From contig NZ_RHIB01000003.1 in assembly GCF_003710255.1 (NCBI RefSeq), forward strand, positions 558,001 to 622,000: a DNA stretch of 64,000 bases, given 5' to 3'. The DNA is from Alteribacter keqinensis (GTDB lineage: Bacteria > Bacillota > Bacilli > Bacillales > Salisediminibacteriaceae). Shown here piece after piece: positions 16,434 through 26,014 of this stretch. The position numbers and the translations under genes are program-made. The first letter of the stretch is position 1. The number at the start of each line of letters is the position of its first letter. A model generated the notes under the pieces. That model saw nothing but the letters and a program-made list of their open reading frames with translations. It did not search any database and was not told the DNA's origin.

Positions 16434-16468
16434 AAGGTCTCCCCAAAAGTGTAAGGGGGCACCTTTTA
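16434..16468. terminator. Bidirectional terminator between RNase H-like gene and fosB
   Basis: AAGGTCTCCCC...GGGGGCACCTT hairpin with a T run on the plus side and A residues upstream. Confidence 0.65.
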
Positions 16469-16879
16469 CTCATAAAAAGTCATATGGTTCTTTGACTCTC
16501 TGTAATAATCAAGCCTGTCCTGAAGTGTCCCTGTGTGGAACTCGAATTTATGGCCGTCAGGGTCGGTAAAGTACACCGACCTTTTGTCTCGTTCATCTCT
16601 CCGGCGGCCTGGAAGGATATTTACTCCCAGCCGCTCCAATTTTGCCAGCATCGGGTCAAAATCAGCTTCTGCAATCGAAAAGGCAACATGGGTGTAGGTC
16701 TCATTCCTTGGTACATCCGCCTCCTCATTCAGGGCAAACCACATGCCACCCACATCAAAATACGCCGTCTTATTTCCCTTCACCAGCAGCTTCCCGCCAA
16801 ACGCGTTTTCGTAAAATGAAATCGACTCGTCCAAGTCCGATACAGAAAATAAAAAATGATTCAGTCCTTTAATCGTCAT
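16466..16879 (-). CDS. fosB: Metallothiol transferase FosB (fosfomycin resistance)
   Basis: Glyoxalase-fold enzyme that opens the epoxide of fosfomycin by adding bacillithiol. Metal ligands of the family are at His8, His64 and Glu113, and the C-terminal signature [18 protein letters not shown] is intact. The length of 137 residues matches FosB. Its ATG overlaps the end of the degenerate kinase reading frame as ATGA, so the two were translationally coupled. Chromosomal FosB is common in bacilli and gives intrinsic resistance; none is shown here. Confidence 0.92.
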   Translation of the reverse strand: MTIKGLNHFLFSVSDLDESISFYENAFGGKLLVKGNKTAYFDVGGMWFALNEEADVPRNETYTHVAFSIAEADFDPMLAKLERLGVNILPGRRRDERDKRSVYFTDPDGHKFEFHTGTLQDRLDYYRESKNHMTFYE

Positions 16880-17416
16880 TTGAAACCTCCTTTAAGATGT
16901 CCTTTAATGATCCGGATCTTCTGTTCATACGTCCTGTACCGCTGAAAAAAATGAGGCTTCCCCTTATTTTCAAAATGCCGGTTCCACTTAAACATGCTGC
17001 GAAAACGGCAAACGTAGGTTTATAATTTTCCAAACCGAGCTTCTGCCTCATGTATCGCTTGACGATACGATACGTCCGAATCCGATACGTGGGATCGAGA
17101 AAAAGAATCACACCAGCCCGCTCAAAGCTTTCATTCACCCAAGGTTCATTATGGACACCTTCCACGATCCACAGGTCTCCCTGCACAATCTCCCCGAGAC
17201 GTTTAATTCGTTCCGCTTCTGAACGCTCCGGTCCCCGGACTGATGCCGCTCCCAGACCACATTATCCAGCTCAAAATGTGGAATCCCTGTCTTTTTTGCC
17301 AGCTTTTTTGCAAGTGTCGTTTTCCCGCTTCTCACGGACCCGATAATATGAATTTTTCCATAATCAATTATCCGCTGTTCACCATCAGCGGCACAATCCT
17401 GCTTTTCTTTGTCCAT
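16876..17416 (-). pseudogene. P-loop nucleotide kinase (FlaR/AAA_17-like), two frameshifts
   Basis: The start at 17416 after GGAGG gives a normal P-loop (IIGSVRSGKTTLAKKLAKK) and PHFELDNVVW. Near 17221-17236 the frame breaks; the family sequence continues in another frame with RSEAERIKRLGEIVQGDLW, WIVEGVHNEPWV and LFLDPTYRIRTYRIVKRYM. Near 17000 it breaks again and resumes as RFRSMFKWNRHFENKGKPHF, ending in GGFK and TGA overlapping the fosB ATG. Each break fits one missing base. All three pieces are otherwise well conserved, so the decay is recent or these are sequencing errors. Confidence 0.8.
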
Positions 17417-17577
17417 CGTCAAGACTCCTCCTACAATTTATATACCATAATATACCATCGTTCTCTCAATCTTTCTGATTTTTCTCCACAAAATCCGCCA
17501 ATTGAAAAGGGTTTCATAGTATAATCGGGTTTGAATAAACATCTGGAATTTTTATCAGCGGACGAGGAGTGTTGACT

Positions 17578-19119
17578 GTGAAGGAATTCAAAGAAAGCAT
17601 GTACAACCTGATTGTTGAAACATCAACAAACTTACCACACGACGTAAGACGGGCGATTGACCGAGCAAAACAAAAAGAGAATGCCGGGACAAGAGCCGCA
17701 CTGTCGTTAGCAACCATTACACAAAACATCGGTATGGCAGACGACCACGTCCTGCCAATTTGCCAGGACACAGGGATGCTGACGTTTGAAGCAAAAGTGC
17801 CTGTCGGCGCCGACCAGATTGAAATGAAAAAGCAGATCCATAGGGCTGTAAAGCAGGCCACGGCAGATGGGAAACTGCGTCCGAACTCGGTAGACTCACT
17901 TACCGGTGAAAACAGCGGGGACAACGTCGGCGATGGTACGCCGATCATCCACTTCACCCAGTGGGAAAAAGATGATATTGAGGTCCGCCTCATTATGAAA
18001 GGCGGCGGATGTGAAAATAAAAACATTCAGTACAGCCTTCCAGCGGAAATTGAAGGACTCGGCCGCGCCGGTCGTGACCTTGACGGTATCCGTAAGTGCA
18101 TCCTTCACTCTGTCTACCAGGCACAGGGACAAGGCTGCAGCGCCGGCTTTATCGGCGTCGGCATTGGCGGCGACCGCATCTCAAGCTACGCCCTTGCAAA
18201 AGAGCAGCTGTTCCGTAAAGTCGATGACGTGAATCCAAATGAAGACCTTGCCAACCTTGAGGACTACGTGCTTGAAAAAGCAAATACGCTCGGAATCGGC
18301 ACAATGGGCTTCGGCGGGGAAGCGACGCTTCTCGGCTGTAAAATCGGTGCAGGCAACCGTCTTCCCGCAAGCTTCTTTGTATCTGTGGCGTACAACTGCT
18401 GGGCGTTCCGCCGTCTCGGTGTGACCCTCGACGCAGAAGACGGTTCGATTCAGAGCTGGCTTTATAAAGATGGAGACAAAGTGACGTTCGCAGAAGAGGA
18501 AGTAGCTGCAGCCGCTGAGGAAACAATAGAAGAAGCTCCCCGTGAAGTGGTTCTCGAAGCACCGATTACAGAAGAACAGATTAGAGATCTTAAAGTCGGC
18601 GATGTCGTTGTCATCAACGGTATGATGCACACAGGACGCGATGCGATTCACCACCACCTGATGGAGCACGACGCACCGATTGATTTGAACGGCCAGGTCA
18701 TTTATCACTGTGGTCCAGTTATGTTAAAAGACGGTGACGGCAACTGGCATGTGAAAGCAGCCGGCCCGACAACGAGTATCCGTGAAGAGCCGTACCAGGG
18801 AGACATCATGAAAAAGTTCGGTATCCGCGCTGTCATCGGAAAAGGCGGAATGGGTCCGAAAACATTAAAAGCACTGGAAGAACACGGCGGCGTATACTTA
18901 AACGCCATCGGCGGAGCCGCCCAGTATTATGCAGACTGTATCAAAGGCGTAGAAGGGGTGGACCTCATGGAATTCGGAATTCCTGAAGCCATGTGGCACC
19001 TCCGCGTTGAAGGCTTCCGCGCCATCGTTACGATGGACGCCCACGGAAACAGTCTTCACAGAGATGTGGAAAAAACATCACTGGAGCGCCTCAGCCAGTA
19101 TAAAGAAAGAGTATATTAA
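17578..19119 (+). CDS. Class I (iron-sulfur) fumarate hydratase
   Basis: Single-chain class I fumarase: the N-terminal alpha part (residues 1-290) carries the cluster cysteines in PICQDTGM, GGGCENKN and LGCKIGAGN, and the C-terminal beta part begins at about residue 325 with LKVGDVVVINGMMHTGRD. It interconverts fumarate and malate in the citric acid cycle and needs an oxygen-labile [4Fe-4S] cluster. GTG 17578 is 8 nt after GAGGAG; TTG 17572 and GTG 17569 overlap the site. The linker between the halves is rich in Glu and Ala. The gene is monocistronic with a strong terminator. Confidence 0.92.
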   Translation: MKEFKESMYNLIVETSTNLPHDVRRAIDRAKQKENAGTRAALSLATITQNIGMADDHVLPICQDTGMLTFEAKVPVGADQIEMKKQIHRAVKQATADGKLRPNSVDSLTGENSGDNVGDGTPIIHFTQWEKDDIEVRLIMKGGGCENKNIQYSLPAEIEGLGRAGRDLDGIRKCILHSVYQAQGQGCSAGFIGVGIGGDRISSYALAKEQLFRKVDDVNPNEDLANLEDYVLEKANTLGIGTMGFGGEATLLGCKIGAGNRLPASFFVSVAYNCWAFRRLGVTLDAEDGSIQSWLYKDGDKVTFAEEEVAAAAEETIEEAPREVVLEAPITEEQIRDLKVGDVVVINGMMHTGRDAIHHHLMEHDAPIDLNGQVIYHCGPVMLKDGDGNWHVKAAGPTTSIREEPYQGDIMKKFGIRAVIGKGGMGPKTLKALEEHGGVYLNAIGGAAQYYADCIKGVEGVDLMEFGIPEAMWHLRVEGFRAIVTMDAHGNSLHRDVEKTSLERLSQYKERVY

Positions 19120-19126
19120 AAAACAG

Positions 19127-19161
19127 ACCGGCCGCGTGCTCAAAGTGCGCGGCCGGTTTTT
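19127..19161 (+). terminator. Terminator of the fumarase gene
   Basis: Perfect ACCGGCCGCG/CGCGGCCGGT stem followed by TTTTT. Confidence 0.92.
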
Positions 19162-19164
19162 GGG

Positions 19165-19248
19165 TTTGAACAGGTTGGGAGGTTGTTTAAACAGGTTAGG
19201 TGCGCCTTTAAACAGGTTAGTACCCCATTCAACCCAATTAGCTGCCCC
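19165..19248 (+). repeat. Four tandem 21-bp units with TTTAAACAGGTTA core
   Basis: Units start at 19165, 19186, 19207 and 19228, exactly 21 bp apart. The core TTTAAACAGGTTAG is clear in units 2 and 3 and decays outward. The same core in the opposite orientation forms the array at 38118. It begins 4 bp after the fumarase terminator. Confidence 0.85.
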
Positions 19249-19344
19249 ACATCCAAAAACACCATCCCGCCCCCCATACATAAAACCCTCTTTCATAACA
19301 AAAACTACCCAAAAACCATCCGCAGAAAAGGAGGCGGTTCTTCA

Positions 19345-20148
19345 ATGAACCTAAAAAGAGCGCTGACGGCAACGATGACGGCAATCCTTCTCACAACCGC
19401 CATCGCCACAACCGCACACGCCTACAGTACACAGGTCCACCACTGGAACTTCAAGCCAAAAGAAAACAACGAACCGCCATCCACCGAGCCTCATTATGAA
19501 GCGCTCCTCGAAAAATACGGCGGCTTTTATATCGGAGACACGTCCAAAAAAGAAATCTACCTCACCTTTGATAACGGGTACGAAAACGGGTACACCAAAA
19601 AGGTGCTCGACGTCCTGAAGGAAAAAGAAGTGCCGGCCACCTTTTTCGTTACCGGCCACTACCTGAACACAGAACGGGAGCTCATCCAGCGCATGCTCAA
19701 AGAAGGTCACATCGTCGGAAACCATTCGTATCATCATCCGAGCCTTCCGGAAGTAGACGACGCCCGGGTGAAACGAGAACTGGAAAACCTCAAAGACCTT
19801 TACACAGAAGTTACGGGGGACAGCCGGATGCAGTACCTGAGACCACCGAGAGGGACCTTCAGCGAACGCTCACTCGCCCTTTCACAGCAGCTCGGCTACA
19901 CAAACGTCTTCTGGTCGTTTGCCTACGTGGACTGGGAAGTGAACAGACAAAAAGGCTGGAAATACGCCTATGACTCGATCATGCGCCGCATCCATCCAGG
20001 AGCCATCATGCTCCTTCACTCCGTATCCAGCGACAACGCCGAGGCCCTGCCGAAAGTCATCGACGACCTCCGTGCCCAGGGGTACGAATTCAAAAGCCTT
20101 GATGACCACGCCTCCCAAAACCAGGTAACCCCGTTTAAAGCAGATTAA
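19345..20148 (+). CDS. pdaA: Delta-lactam-forming peptidoglycan de-N-acetylase PdaA
   Basis: Carbohydrate esterase family 4 protein that removes the acetyl group from N-acetylmuramic acid so that muramic delta-lactam can form in the spore cortex, as needed for germination. A cleavable signal peptide ends near AHAYS (residue 26). The PdaA version of the catalytic motif, TFDNGYENGYT, and the metal-binding HSYHHPS are present, then RPPRGTF and HPGAIMLLHS. The length of 267 residues is normal. ATG 19345 follows AAAAGGAGG. Confidence 0.92.
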   Translation: MNLKRALTATMTAILLTTAIATTAHAYSTQVHHWNFKPKENNEPPSTEPHYEALLEKYGGFYIGDTSKKEIYLTFDNGYENGYTKKVLDVLKEKEVPATFFVTGHYLNTERELIQRMLKEGHIVGNHSYHHPSLPEVDDARVKRELENLKDLYTEVTGDSRMQYLRPPRGTFSERSLALSQQLGYTNVFWSFAYVDWEVNRQKGWKYAYDSIMRRIHPGAIMLLHSVSSDNAEALPKVIDDLRAQGYEFKSLDDHASQNQVTPFKAD

Positions 20149-20151
20149 AAA

Positions 20152-20186
20152 AGAGGGCGGCTCATCAGACTGATGAGCCGCCCTCT
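20152..20186. terminator. Long perfect hairpin between pdaA and the GAF gene
   Basis: AGAGGGCGGCTCATCAG is perfectly inverted around one base; A residues on the left give a T run on the minus strand, and the hairpin lies 4 bp after pdaA, so it may serve both genes. Confidence 0.75.
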
Positions 20187-20324
20187 GAAGCAATGAGCGA
20201 AGCCGCTGCCCTCTTTTGAAAACACTGCACGAATGGCTTTCGCGTGTTTGGGCGAGCAGTGGCGCGGAGCCATTGCCCAATCTACTTTTGGACCTTTAAA
20301 ACAACCTCTCTCCGTTCATCATGC

Positions 20325-20690
20325 TCAGTTTGAAAATCCGATTTCAGCCAGACCGGAAGCAATCTCTTCCAACGTCGCCACGTCCGTCACATCAAAGGCA
20401 ATCGCTTCTTTACTGCGGACAATCAGCACTCCAAGAACGTTCTTGTTCGCGTCCTCAATAGGAAATTTCAGCTCCGCATTCGATTCCCAGCTCAGGTCAC
20501 GTTCTTCGTCACTGGAAGCCATCAAGCGCGCATCGCCCTCTCCTTCTACGAAATAAACACCTGCCCAGTCGATGTACGGAACGTTCTCCACAAGGCAGTC
20601 CACCGTCTTTTTCAAAATGTCGTTCAGGCTTTTCTTTTTGTAAATATCAGCCATGATCTCGAGTGATGCTACATCTGTTGCAATAGACAC
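20325..20690 (-). CDS. Small stand-alone GAF domain protein
   Basis: About 121 residues forming one GAF domain: YIDWAGVYFVEGEGDARLMA, then LKFPIEDANKNVLGVLIV and a final helix. No output domain is attached. Free-standing GAF proteins in bacilli include methionine sulfoxide reductases, but the cysteines those need are absent here (the only Cys is near residue 32), so ligand sensing is more likely. GTG at 20690 follows GGAGAG. Confidence 0.65.
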   Translation of the reverse strand: MSIATDVASLEIMADIYKKKSLNDILKKTVDCLVENVPYIDWAGVYFVEGEGDARLMASSDEERDLSWESNAELKFPIEDANKNVLGVLIVRSKEAIAFDVTDVATLEEIASGLAEIGFSN

Positions 20691-20819
20691 TTGTAATCTC
20701 TCCCTCTTTTTTTATCTCAATAGCGAGTGTATCAAACATAGCCCCAAAACCGGGGTGGCAAGTTAAGGAAGACCGGCCGTTATGGTATGATGAAAGGAGT
20801 AACGAAAGGCGGTGCGCCA

Positions 20820-21695
20820 ATGGATACAACCGTTCAGCTTGAAGGACCTTACAATTTTGACCAGTCGTTGAAACGATTGGCATTCGACCCTCTCAACAGC
20901 CTCGACCGTGAAAAAAGAACGCTGAAAATGCCTATATTGATAAAAGGAAAACCTGTCGTCGTGACCCTCAGGGCAACCGGCACTACAGAAAAACCAACTT
21001 TTCACCTCACCGCCGACGCAAACTGGGACAAAGATGCTATACTAACGAGGGTTTATGAAATCATGCACTTCGACGTGCCTTTAAAGCGCATGACCGGACA
21101 CTACGAAAACACCGATCTTTACCCGCTCATGAAACAAAGCGAAGGCGTCCCGTTCATCACCGACTTCCAGCTCTACGGCTGCCTCATGAAAACGATCATC
21201 CACCAGCAGCTGAACATGGCATTTGCCACGACCCTGACCGAACGATTCGTCAAAACCTACGGCACTCAAAAAGAGGGCGCCTGGTTTTACCCGGACCCCG
21301 AGACCGTAAGCGGCCTGGACGTTCAACAGTTAAGGGAACTGCAATTCAGCGGAAGAAAAGCGGAGTACGTTATCCAGACATCAGAGAAAATCGCAGCGGG
21401 CCACCTCGACCTGGATGGTCTTCGTCCGGAATCAGAAGAACGGATCGTCGAAAAGCTGACCGCCCTTCGTGGCATTGGCCGCTGGACATCAGAGAATTTC
21501 ATGATGTTCGGGCTCGGTAGAATGGATCTGTTTCCGGCACAGGACATCGGTGTCCAAAACGCATTAAAACAGTTTTATCATTTAGACCAAAAACCGTCCC
21601 TCGACTGGATGGAGAAAAAATCAGCAGACTGGAAGCCGTACCGGAGCTACGTGACACTGTATTTGTGGAACAGCCTGGAGAACGGCATCGTCTGA
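20820..21695 (+). CDS. DNA-3-methyladenine glycosylase II, AlkA/YfjP type
   Basis: Base-excision repair glycosylase of the HhH-GPD superfamily. The helix-hairpin-helix and catalytic Asp are in LRGIGRWTSENFMMFGLG followed by LFPAQDIGVQ; the N-terminal AlkA-like beta domain spans about residues 1-110. It removes alkylated purines from DNA. The neighbours pdaA upstream and rlmCD downstream match, from memory, the yfjS-yfjP-yfjO order of B. subtilis. ATG 20820 follows GAAAGGCGGTG; ATG 20790 is also possible. The next gene starts 17 bp after its stop. Confidence 0.86.
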   Translation: MDTTVQLEGPYNFDQSLKRLAFDPLNSLDREKRTLKMPILIKGKPVVVTLRATGTTEKPTFHLTADANWDKDAILTRVYEIMHFDVPLKRMTGHYENTDLYPLMKQSEGVPFITDFQLYGCLMKTIIHQQLNMAFATTLTERFVKTYGTQKEGAWFYPDPETVSGLDVQQLRELQFSGRKAEYVIQTSEKIAAGHLDLDGLRPESEERIVEKLTALRGIGRWTSENFMMFGLGRMDLFPAQDIGVQNALKQFYHLDQKPSLDWMEKKSADWKPYRSYVTLYLWNSLENGIV

Positions 21696-21712
21696 ACGGA
21701 GGAATTTTGTAG

Positions 21713-23113
21713 ATGCAAAAGCAGTACAACAAAAAACAAACGGAATTAAACATGAAGGTGGGACAGCGTTTCCCCCTTACCATAAAACGTCTCGGCATTG
21801 ACGGAGAAGGAGTCGGCTATTTTAAACGCCAGGTCGTCTTCGTCCGCGGCGCATTGCCCGGGGAAGAAATTGTGTGCGAAGTCACAAAAGTTCACCGAAA
21901 GTTTGCCGAAGGGAAAATCCGTAAAATCCGAAAGCCATCGGATCAGCGGACAGAAGCCCCGTGCGTGTACTACGACCGCTGTGGCGGCTGCCAGCTTCAG
22001 CACCTTACGTACGAAGGGCAGCTTCAGGAGAAAAAGGACATTGTCCGCCAGGCGTTTGAGCGCTATACAAAAATTAACCTCGATAAGCTTTCATTTGGCG
22101 ACACAGTGGGCATGGAAGACCCATGGCGCTACCGGAACAAAAGCCAGATGCAGGTGGGGAACGCCGATGACAGCCTGATTACCGGCCTTTTCCAGACCGA
22201 AAGCCACCACCTGATCGATATCGAAAAATGTATCGTACAGCATCCGAAAACCGATGAAGTCACCCGTACGGTTAAGAAGATTCTCGAAGAACTGAACATC
22301 CCGGCCTACAACGAAAGAAAGCGAAAAGGAATCGTCCGCACTATCGTCACCCGTGTCGGTTTTGAAACGGGAGAAGTCCAGCTCGTGCTTGTCACCGCAA
22401 CGAGAGACCTGCCTAAAGCAGACTTAATCGTCCAGCGCGTCAACCAGCGCCTGCCGTTTATTAAGTCCATCGTTCAAAACGTAAACTCACGGAAAACGTC
22501 CGTCATTTTCGGAGACGAAACCCGTGTCCTTGACGGGAAGGAAAAAATCCGCGAAACTCTGGGAGAACTGAATTTTAATCTGTCGGCTCAGGCGTTCTTC
22601 CAGCTCAATCCGATCCAGACCCGGAAGCTTTATGACCTGGCAAAAGAAGCAGCCCGGCTTACCGGACAGGAGAAAGTGGCAGATGCCTACTGCGGAGTCG
22701 GAACGATCGGACTCTGGCTCGCTGACGGAGCGAAGGAGCTGCGGGGGGTGGACGTGACGCAGGCGTCCATTGATGACGCCCGAATCAATGCCGAACAGCT
22801 CGGCTTTGACCACGCAGAATTTGAAACAGGAAAAGCAGAAGATGTCCTTCCGCGTTGGGCAAAAGAAGGCTGGAAACCCGATGTTCTTGTCGTCGATCCA
22901 CCACGAAGCGGGCTTGACGAAAGCCTCTTGAACACCATCGGCCGCGTGAAGCCGAAACGTCTCGTGTATGTATCCTGTAACCCATCCACCCTGGCGAAAA
23001 ACACAAACGAGCTAGTCCAATCAGGCTATAAGCTCGACTCCCTCCAGCCGGTGGACATGTTCCCCCAAACCGCACAGGTGGAATGTGTCGCGAGGTTTGT
23101 TTTACAGAAGTAA
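21713..23113 (+). CDS. rlmCD: 23S rRNA (uracil-5-)-methyltransferase RlmCD
   Basis: RumA-family enzyme; in B. subtilis one protein methylates both U747 and U1939 of 23S rRNA. An N-terminal TRAM domain (about residues 14-75), a four-cysteine iron-sulfur site in [12 protein letters not shown] with a later Cys in [12 protein letters not shown]-binding [23 protein letters not shown], and the catalytic cysteine in [12 protein letters not shown] are all present. The length of 466 residues is normal. ATG 21713 follows GGAGGAATTT and the gene is likely co-transcribed with the glycosylase. Confidence 0.93.
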   Translation: MQKQYNKKQTELNMKVGQRFPLTIKRLGIDGEGVGYFKRQVVFVRGALPGEEIVCEVTKVHRKFAEGKIRKIRKPSDQRTEAPCVYYDRCGGCQLQHLTYEGQLQEKKDIVRQAFERYTKINLDKLSFGDTVGMEDPWRYRNKSQMQVGNADDSLITGLFQTESHHLIDIEKCIVQHPKTDEVTRTVKKILEELNIPAYNERKRKGIVRTIVTRVGFETGEVQLVLVTATRDLPKADLIVQRVNQRLPFIKSIVQNVNSRKTSVIFGDETRVLDGKEKIRETLGELNFNLSAQAFFQLNPIQTRKLYDLAKEAARLTGQEKVADAYCGVGTIGLWLADGAKELRGVDVTQASIDDARINAEQLGFDHAEFETGKAEDVLPRWAKEGWKPDVLVVDPPRSGLDESLLNTIGRVKPKRLVYVSCNPSTLAKNTNELVQSGYKLDSLQPVDMFPQTAQVECVARFVLQK

Positions 23114-23120
23114 AAGAAAA

Positions 23121-23152
23121 AAGGGCACCTTGCAACCCAGGGTGTCTTTTCC
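23121..23152 (+). terminator. Probable terminator of rlmCD
   Basis: A short imperfect stem GGCACC...GGGTGTC with A residues before and T residues after. Confidence 0.5.
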
Positions 23153-23251
23153 TTTTCCTTTACATAGCAAGGAACTAAAGTTATCTGTGTCCAAAGTATC
23201 AATATAGGGTAAAATGGAACTAGAAGCTTGTTTGTACGGAGGGCGATCAAA

Positions 23252-24010
23252 ATGAACAATATAAGGATAGTGCTGGCAGGCGTACTTCTTTTTGTGCTTG
23301 CTGCATGCAGTGACGATCCGCTCATCGAGGAACCGGAATCCGCAGGCACCGGCGAGCGGATTAACGTGAGAATGCTGTTTGATGACGACATTCAGCCAAA
23401 CGAAGAGACAACGCTGCGCGTAGAGGTAAAGCAGGCCGGGGAAGAGGTAGACGATGCAGATGAGGTGATGTTTGAGATCTGGCCCCACGGCAGAAGCTAT
23501 GAAAGCACCGAACTTGAAGCCGAGCACGAGGGCGGTGGGATCTATGCAAGCAGCTTTACCTTTGATGAAGAAAACCTTTTTTACATCCAGCCCAGGGTCA
23601 CGGCAAGAGACCGTCAGTCTGTAATGTTGAGCGAATTGATCGTAGGAGACTTTTTGATCCGCTCCGGTAACCAGGGAAATAATGAGGCAGAAGTTCCTGA
23701 AGAGCTCATCGCCTTCTTCGGAGCAAACGATGAACTCTATGCAGGAGAACCCGCCATGTTAACAGTACAGGTAAACTGGGAGGACGAGCCGTGGACGAAC
23801 GGAGAGGTGCTGTTTGACCTCTGGCAGAACGGAGAAGAGCCCGATACCCTGAAAACAAGGGAAGTTGAGCCGGGCACCTACGAACTGGAACACACGTTTG
23901 AAACGAGCGGAAAGTATCACATCATGATTCACTTCCACGACGAAACGGAAGAACTCGACGCCCATATCGAGGACAAACTCGAAGTCTTCGAACCCCAGCC
24001 GAAACAATAA
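23252..24010 (+). CDS. Lipoprotein with two YtkA/FixH-like domains
   Basis: Lipobox VLAAC (Cys at about residue 20) followed by an acidic protein of about 250 residues made of two similar halves. Each half has the YtkA-like pattern: first VKQAGEEVDDADEVMFEIW with HEGGGIYASSFTF, then VNWEDEPWTNGEVLFDLW with VEPGTYELEHTF. Such domains have an immunoglobulin-like fold and are found outside the membrane of bacilli; some are linked to copper or cytochrome oxidase, but there is no metal-ligand evidence here. ATG 23252 follows ACGGAGGG. Confidence 0.78.
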   Translation: MNNIRIVLAGVLLFVLAACSDDPLIEEPESAGTGERINVRMLFDDDIQPNEETTLRVEVKQAGEEVDDADEVMFEIWPHGRSYESTELEAEHEGGGIYASSFTFDEENLFYIQPRVTARDRQSVMLSELIVGDFLIRSGNQGNNEAEVPEELIAFFGANDELYAGEPAMLTVQVNWEDEPWTNGEVLFDLWQNGEEPDTLKTREVEPGTYELEHTFETSGKYHIMIHFHDETEELDAHIEDKLEVFEPQPKQ

Positions 24011-24042
24011 AGCTATCCCCCGCCGGGGATGGCTTTATTTTT
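24009..24042 (+). terminator. Terminator of the YtkA-like lipoprotein gene
   Basis: AAAGCTATCCCC...GGGGATGGCTTT hairpin followed by a T run. Confidence 0.85.
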
Positions 24043-24120
24043 CGTTCCCTAAGACAGAAAATGTGAACCTATTCACAAAGGGTCAGACCCTCTGATCTGG
24101 AGTTCACATACGGAAAGAGG

Positions 24121-24149
24121 TTGAACTTCTTGTATATACAAGTTATAAT
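24121..24149 (+). promoter_or_regulatory. treA promoter with TreR operator
   Basis: The -35 TTGAAC (24121-24126) and -10 TATAAT (24144-24149) are 17 bp apart, and the palindrome CTTGTATATACAAG (24129-24142) fills the spacer. From memory TTGTATATACAA is the core of the B. subtilis tre operator, so TreR bound here would block RNA polymerase until trehalose-6-phosphate appears. Confidence 0.88.
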
Positions 24150-24252
24150 TCAATTGAATTCCAATGCGGTGAGTCCTGTTTGAACACGGTTTCAAATGGC
24201 GCTCATTTGGGGAACATGTAAGAGACCGACTTGATGGAGGAGTGCATAGATT

Positions 24253-25935
24253 ATGCCTAAAAATGAATGGTGGAGAAAATCCGTCGTTTACCAAATTTAT
24301 CCGAAGAGTTTTAACGACACGATGGGTAACGGTGTCGGTGATTTGGAAGGAATCATTGAAAAGCTGGACTACTTAAAAGACCTAGGAGTGGACGTGATCT
24401 GGCTCACGCCGATCTATAAGTCACCACAAAAAGACAATGGCTACGACATTAGCGACTATTTCAGCATCCATGAAGAGTACGGCACGATGGAAGACTTTGA
24501 CCGCCTCTTAGCTGAAGCACATAAACGGGACTTAAAAATCATCATGGATATTGTGGTCAACCACACATCCACCGAGCACGCCTGGTTTAAACAGTCCGCT
24601 GAATCAAAGGATAACGAGTACCGCGACTTCTACATCTGGAAAGACCCGGTGGACGGAGCCGAGCCGACGAACTGGCAGTCAAAATTCGGCGGCAACGCGT
24701 GGAAGTACGATGAAAAAACAGGGCAGTACTACTTGCACCTGTTTGACGTCACCCAGGCAGACCTAAACTGGGAAAACGAAGAAGTCCGGGAAAAAGTGTA
24801 CGACATGATGCGCTACTGGTTTGATAAAGGCGTGGACGGCTTCCGCCTCGATGTCATCAACCTCATTTCAAAAGACCAGTCATTCCCGAACGATGACGGC
24901 TCGGTAGCTCCTGGGGACGGCCGGAAATTTTACACAGACGGTCCCCGCGTCCACGAGTTTATGCAGGAAATGAACAAGGAAGTATTCTCAAAATACGACG
25001 TTCTCACCGTCGGGGAAATGAGTTCCACGACGATTGACAACTGTATCAAATACACACGCCCTGACCGCAACGAGCTCAGCATGACATTCAACTTCCACCA
25101 TTTAAAAGTGGACTACCCAAACGGAGAAAAGTGGACCGCTGCGGACTTTGACTTCATTCAGCTGAAGCAGATTCTCTCCGAATGGCAGGAAGCAATGCAC
25201 GAAGGCGGCGGCTGGAACGCCCTGTTCTGGTGCAACCACGACCAGCCCCGTGTTGTCAGCCGCTTCGGTAATGACGGTAAGTACCACAGCGAATCGGCAA
25301 AAATGCTTGCCACAACGGTACACATGATGCAGGGAACGCCTTATATTTATCAAGGCGAGGAGTTCGGCATGACCAATCCGAATTTTGACAGCATCGACGA
25401 ATACCGCGATGTAGAATCGCTGAATATTTATGATTTAAAACGAAAAGAGGGCATGAGCGAGGACGAGCTTATGGCTGCGATCAAGCAGAAATCCCGTGAC
25501 AACTCCCGTACACCGGTGCAGTGGGATGACAGCGAAAACGCAGGATTCACCACAGGCACACCGTGGATCGGTATTCCGGAAAACTACAAGCAGATCAACG
25601 CAAAAGACGCAACAGCAAACCCGGACAGCGTATACCACCACTACCGCAAGCTGATTGAGCTGCGTAAAACCCATGACATCATCACCTACGGAAGCTACAA
25701 GCTTCTTATGGAAAATGATAAGCAGCTTTTTGCCTATGTACGTGAACACGGAGACGAACGCCTTCTTGTGGTAAACAACTTCTACGAGGAAGAAACAACG
25801 TTTGAATCCCCGGTTAACGTGGATGGCTGCGAGTCAGAAGTCCTTCTCTCAAATTACGACGACTCCGGCAGCGATCCATCCTCTGTTACCCTCAGACCAT
25901 ACGAGTCTGTCGTTTATCATTTGAAAAAAGCGTGA
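24253..25935 (+). CDS. treA: Trehalose-6-phosphate hydrolase TreA
   Basis: Glycoside hydrolase family 13 enzyme splitting trehalose-6-phosphate into glucose and glucose-6-phosphate. Catalytic residues are visible in DGFRLDVINLIS (nucleophile Asp), LTVGEMSS (acid/base Glu) and WCNHDQPR (third Asp). The assignment to TreA rather than oligo-1,6-glucosidase rests on the tre operator upstream and treR downstream; 560 residues matches TreA. No trehalose phosphotransferase permease (treP) lies in front of it, unlike B. subtilis, so uptake must be encoded elsewhere. A large hairpin separates it from treR. Confidence 0.9.
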   Translation: MPKNEWWRKSVVYQIYPKSFNDTMGNGVGDLEGIIEKLDYLKDLGVDVIWLTPIYKSPQKDNGYDISDYFSIHEEYGTMEDFDRLLAEAHKRDLKIIMDIVVNHTSTEHAWFKQSAESKDNEYRDFYIWKDPVDGAEPTNWQSKFGGNAWKYDEKTGQYYLHLFDVTQADLNWENEEVREKVYDMMRYWFDKGVDGFRLDVINLISKDQSFPNDDGSVAPGDGRKFYTDGPRVHEFMQEMNKEVFSKYDVLTVGEMSSTTIDNCIKYTRPDRNELSMTFNFHHLKVDYPNGEKWTAADFDFIQLKQILSEWQEAMHEGGGWNALFWCNHDQPRVVSRFGNDGKYHSESAKMLATTVHMMQGTPYIYQGEEFGMTNPNFDSIDEYRDVESLNIYDLKRKEGMSEDELMAAIKQKSRDNSRTPVQWDDSENAGFTTGTPWIGIPENYKQINAKDATANPDSVYHHYRKLIELRKTHDIITYGSYKLLMENDKQLFAYVREHGDERLLVVNNFYEEETTFESPVNVDGCESEVLLSNYDDSGSDPSSVTLRPYESVVYHLKKA

Positions 25936-25952
25936 TACACTTAACTTAAATT

Positions 25953-25989
25953 CCAAAAAGTTCCGGCGGAATCCTGCCGGACTTTTTGG
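25953..25989 (+). terminator. Hairpin between treA and treR
   Basis: CCAAAAAGTTCCGGC...GCCGGACTTTTTGG forms a long stem with an internal T run; it probably reduces rather than abolishes read-through into treR. Confidence 0.7.
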
Positions 25990-26014
25990 CTACTTTCTTA
26001 AAGCGGTGATGACA

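Noticed and set aside
19183-19344. Upstream extension of pdaA through the 21-bp repeats
   Set aside because: The signal peptide and ribosome-binding site place the start at 19345; the extension would bury the signal sequence.
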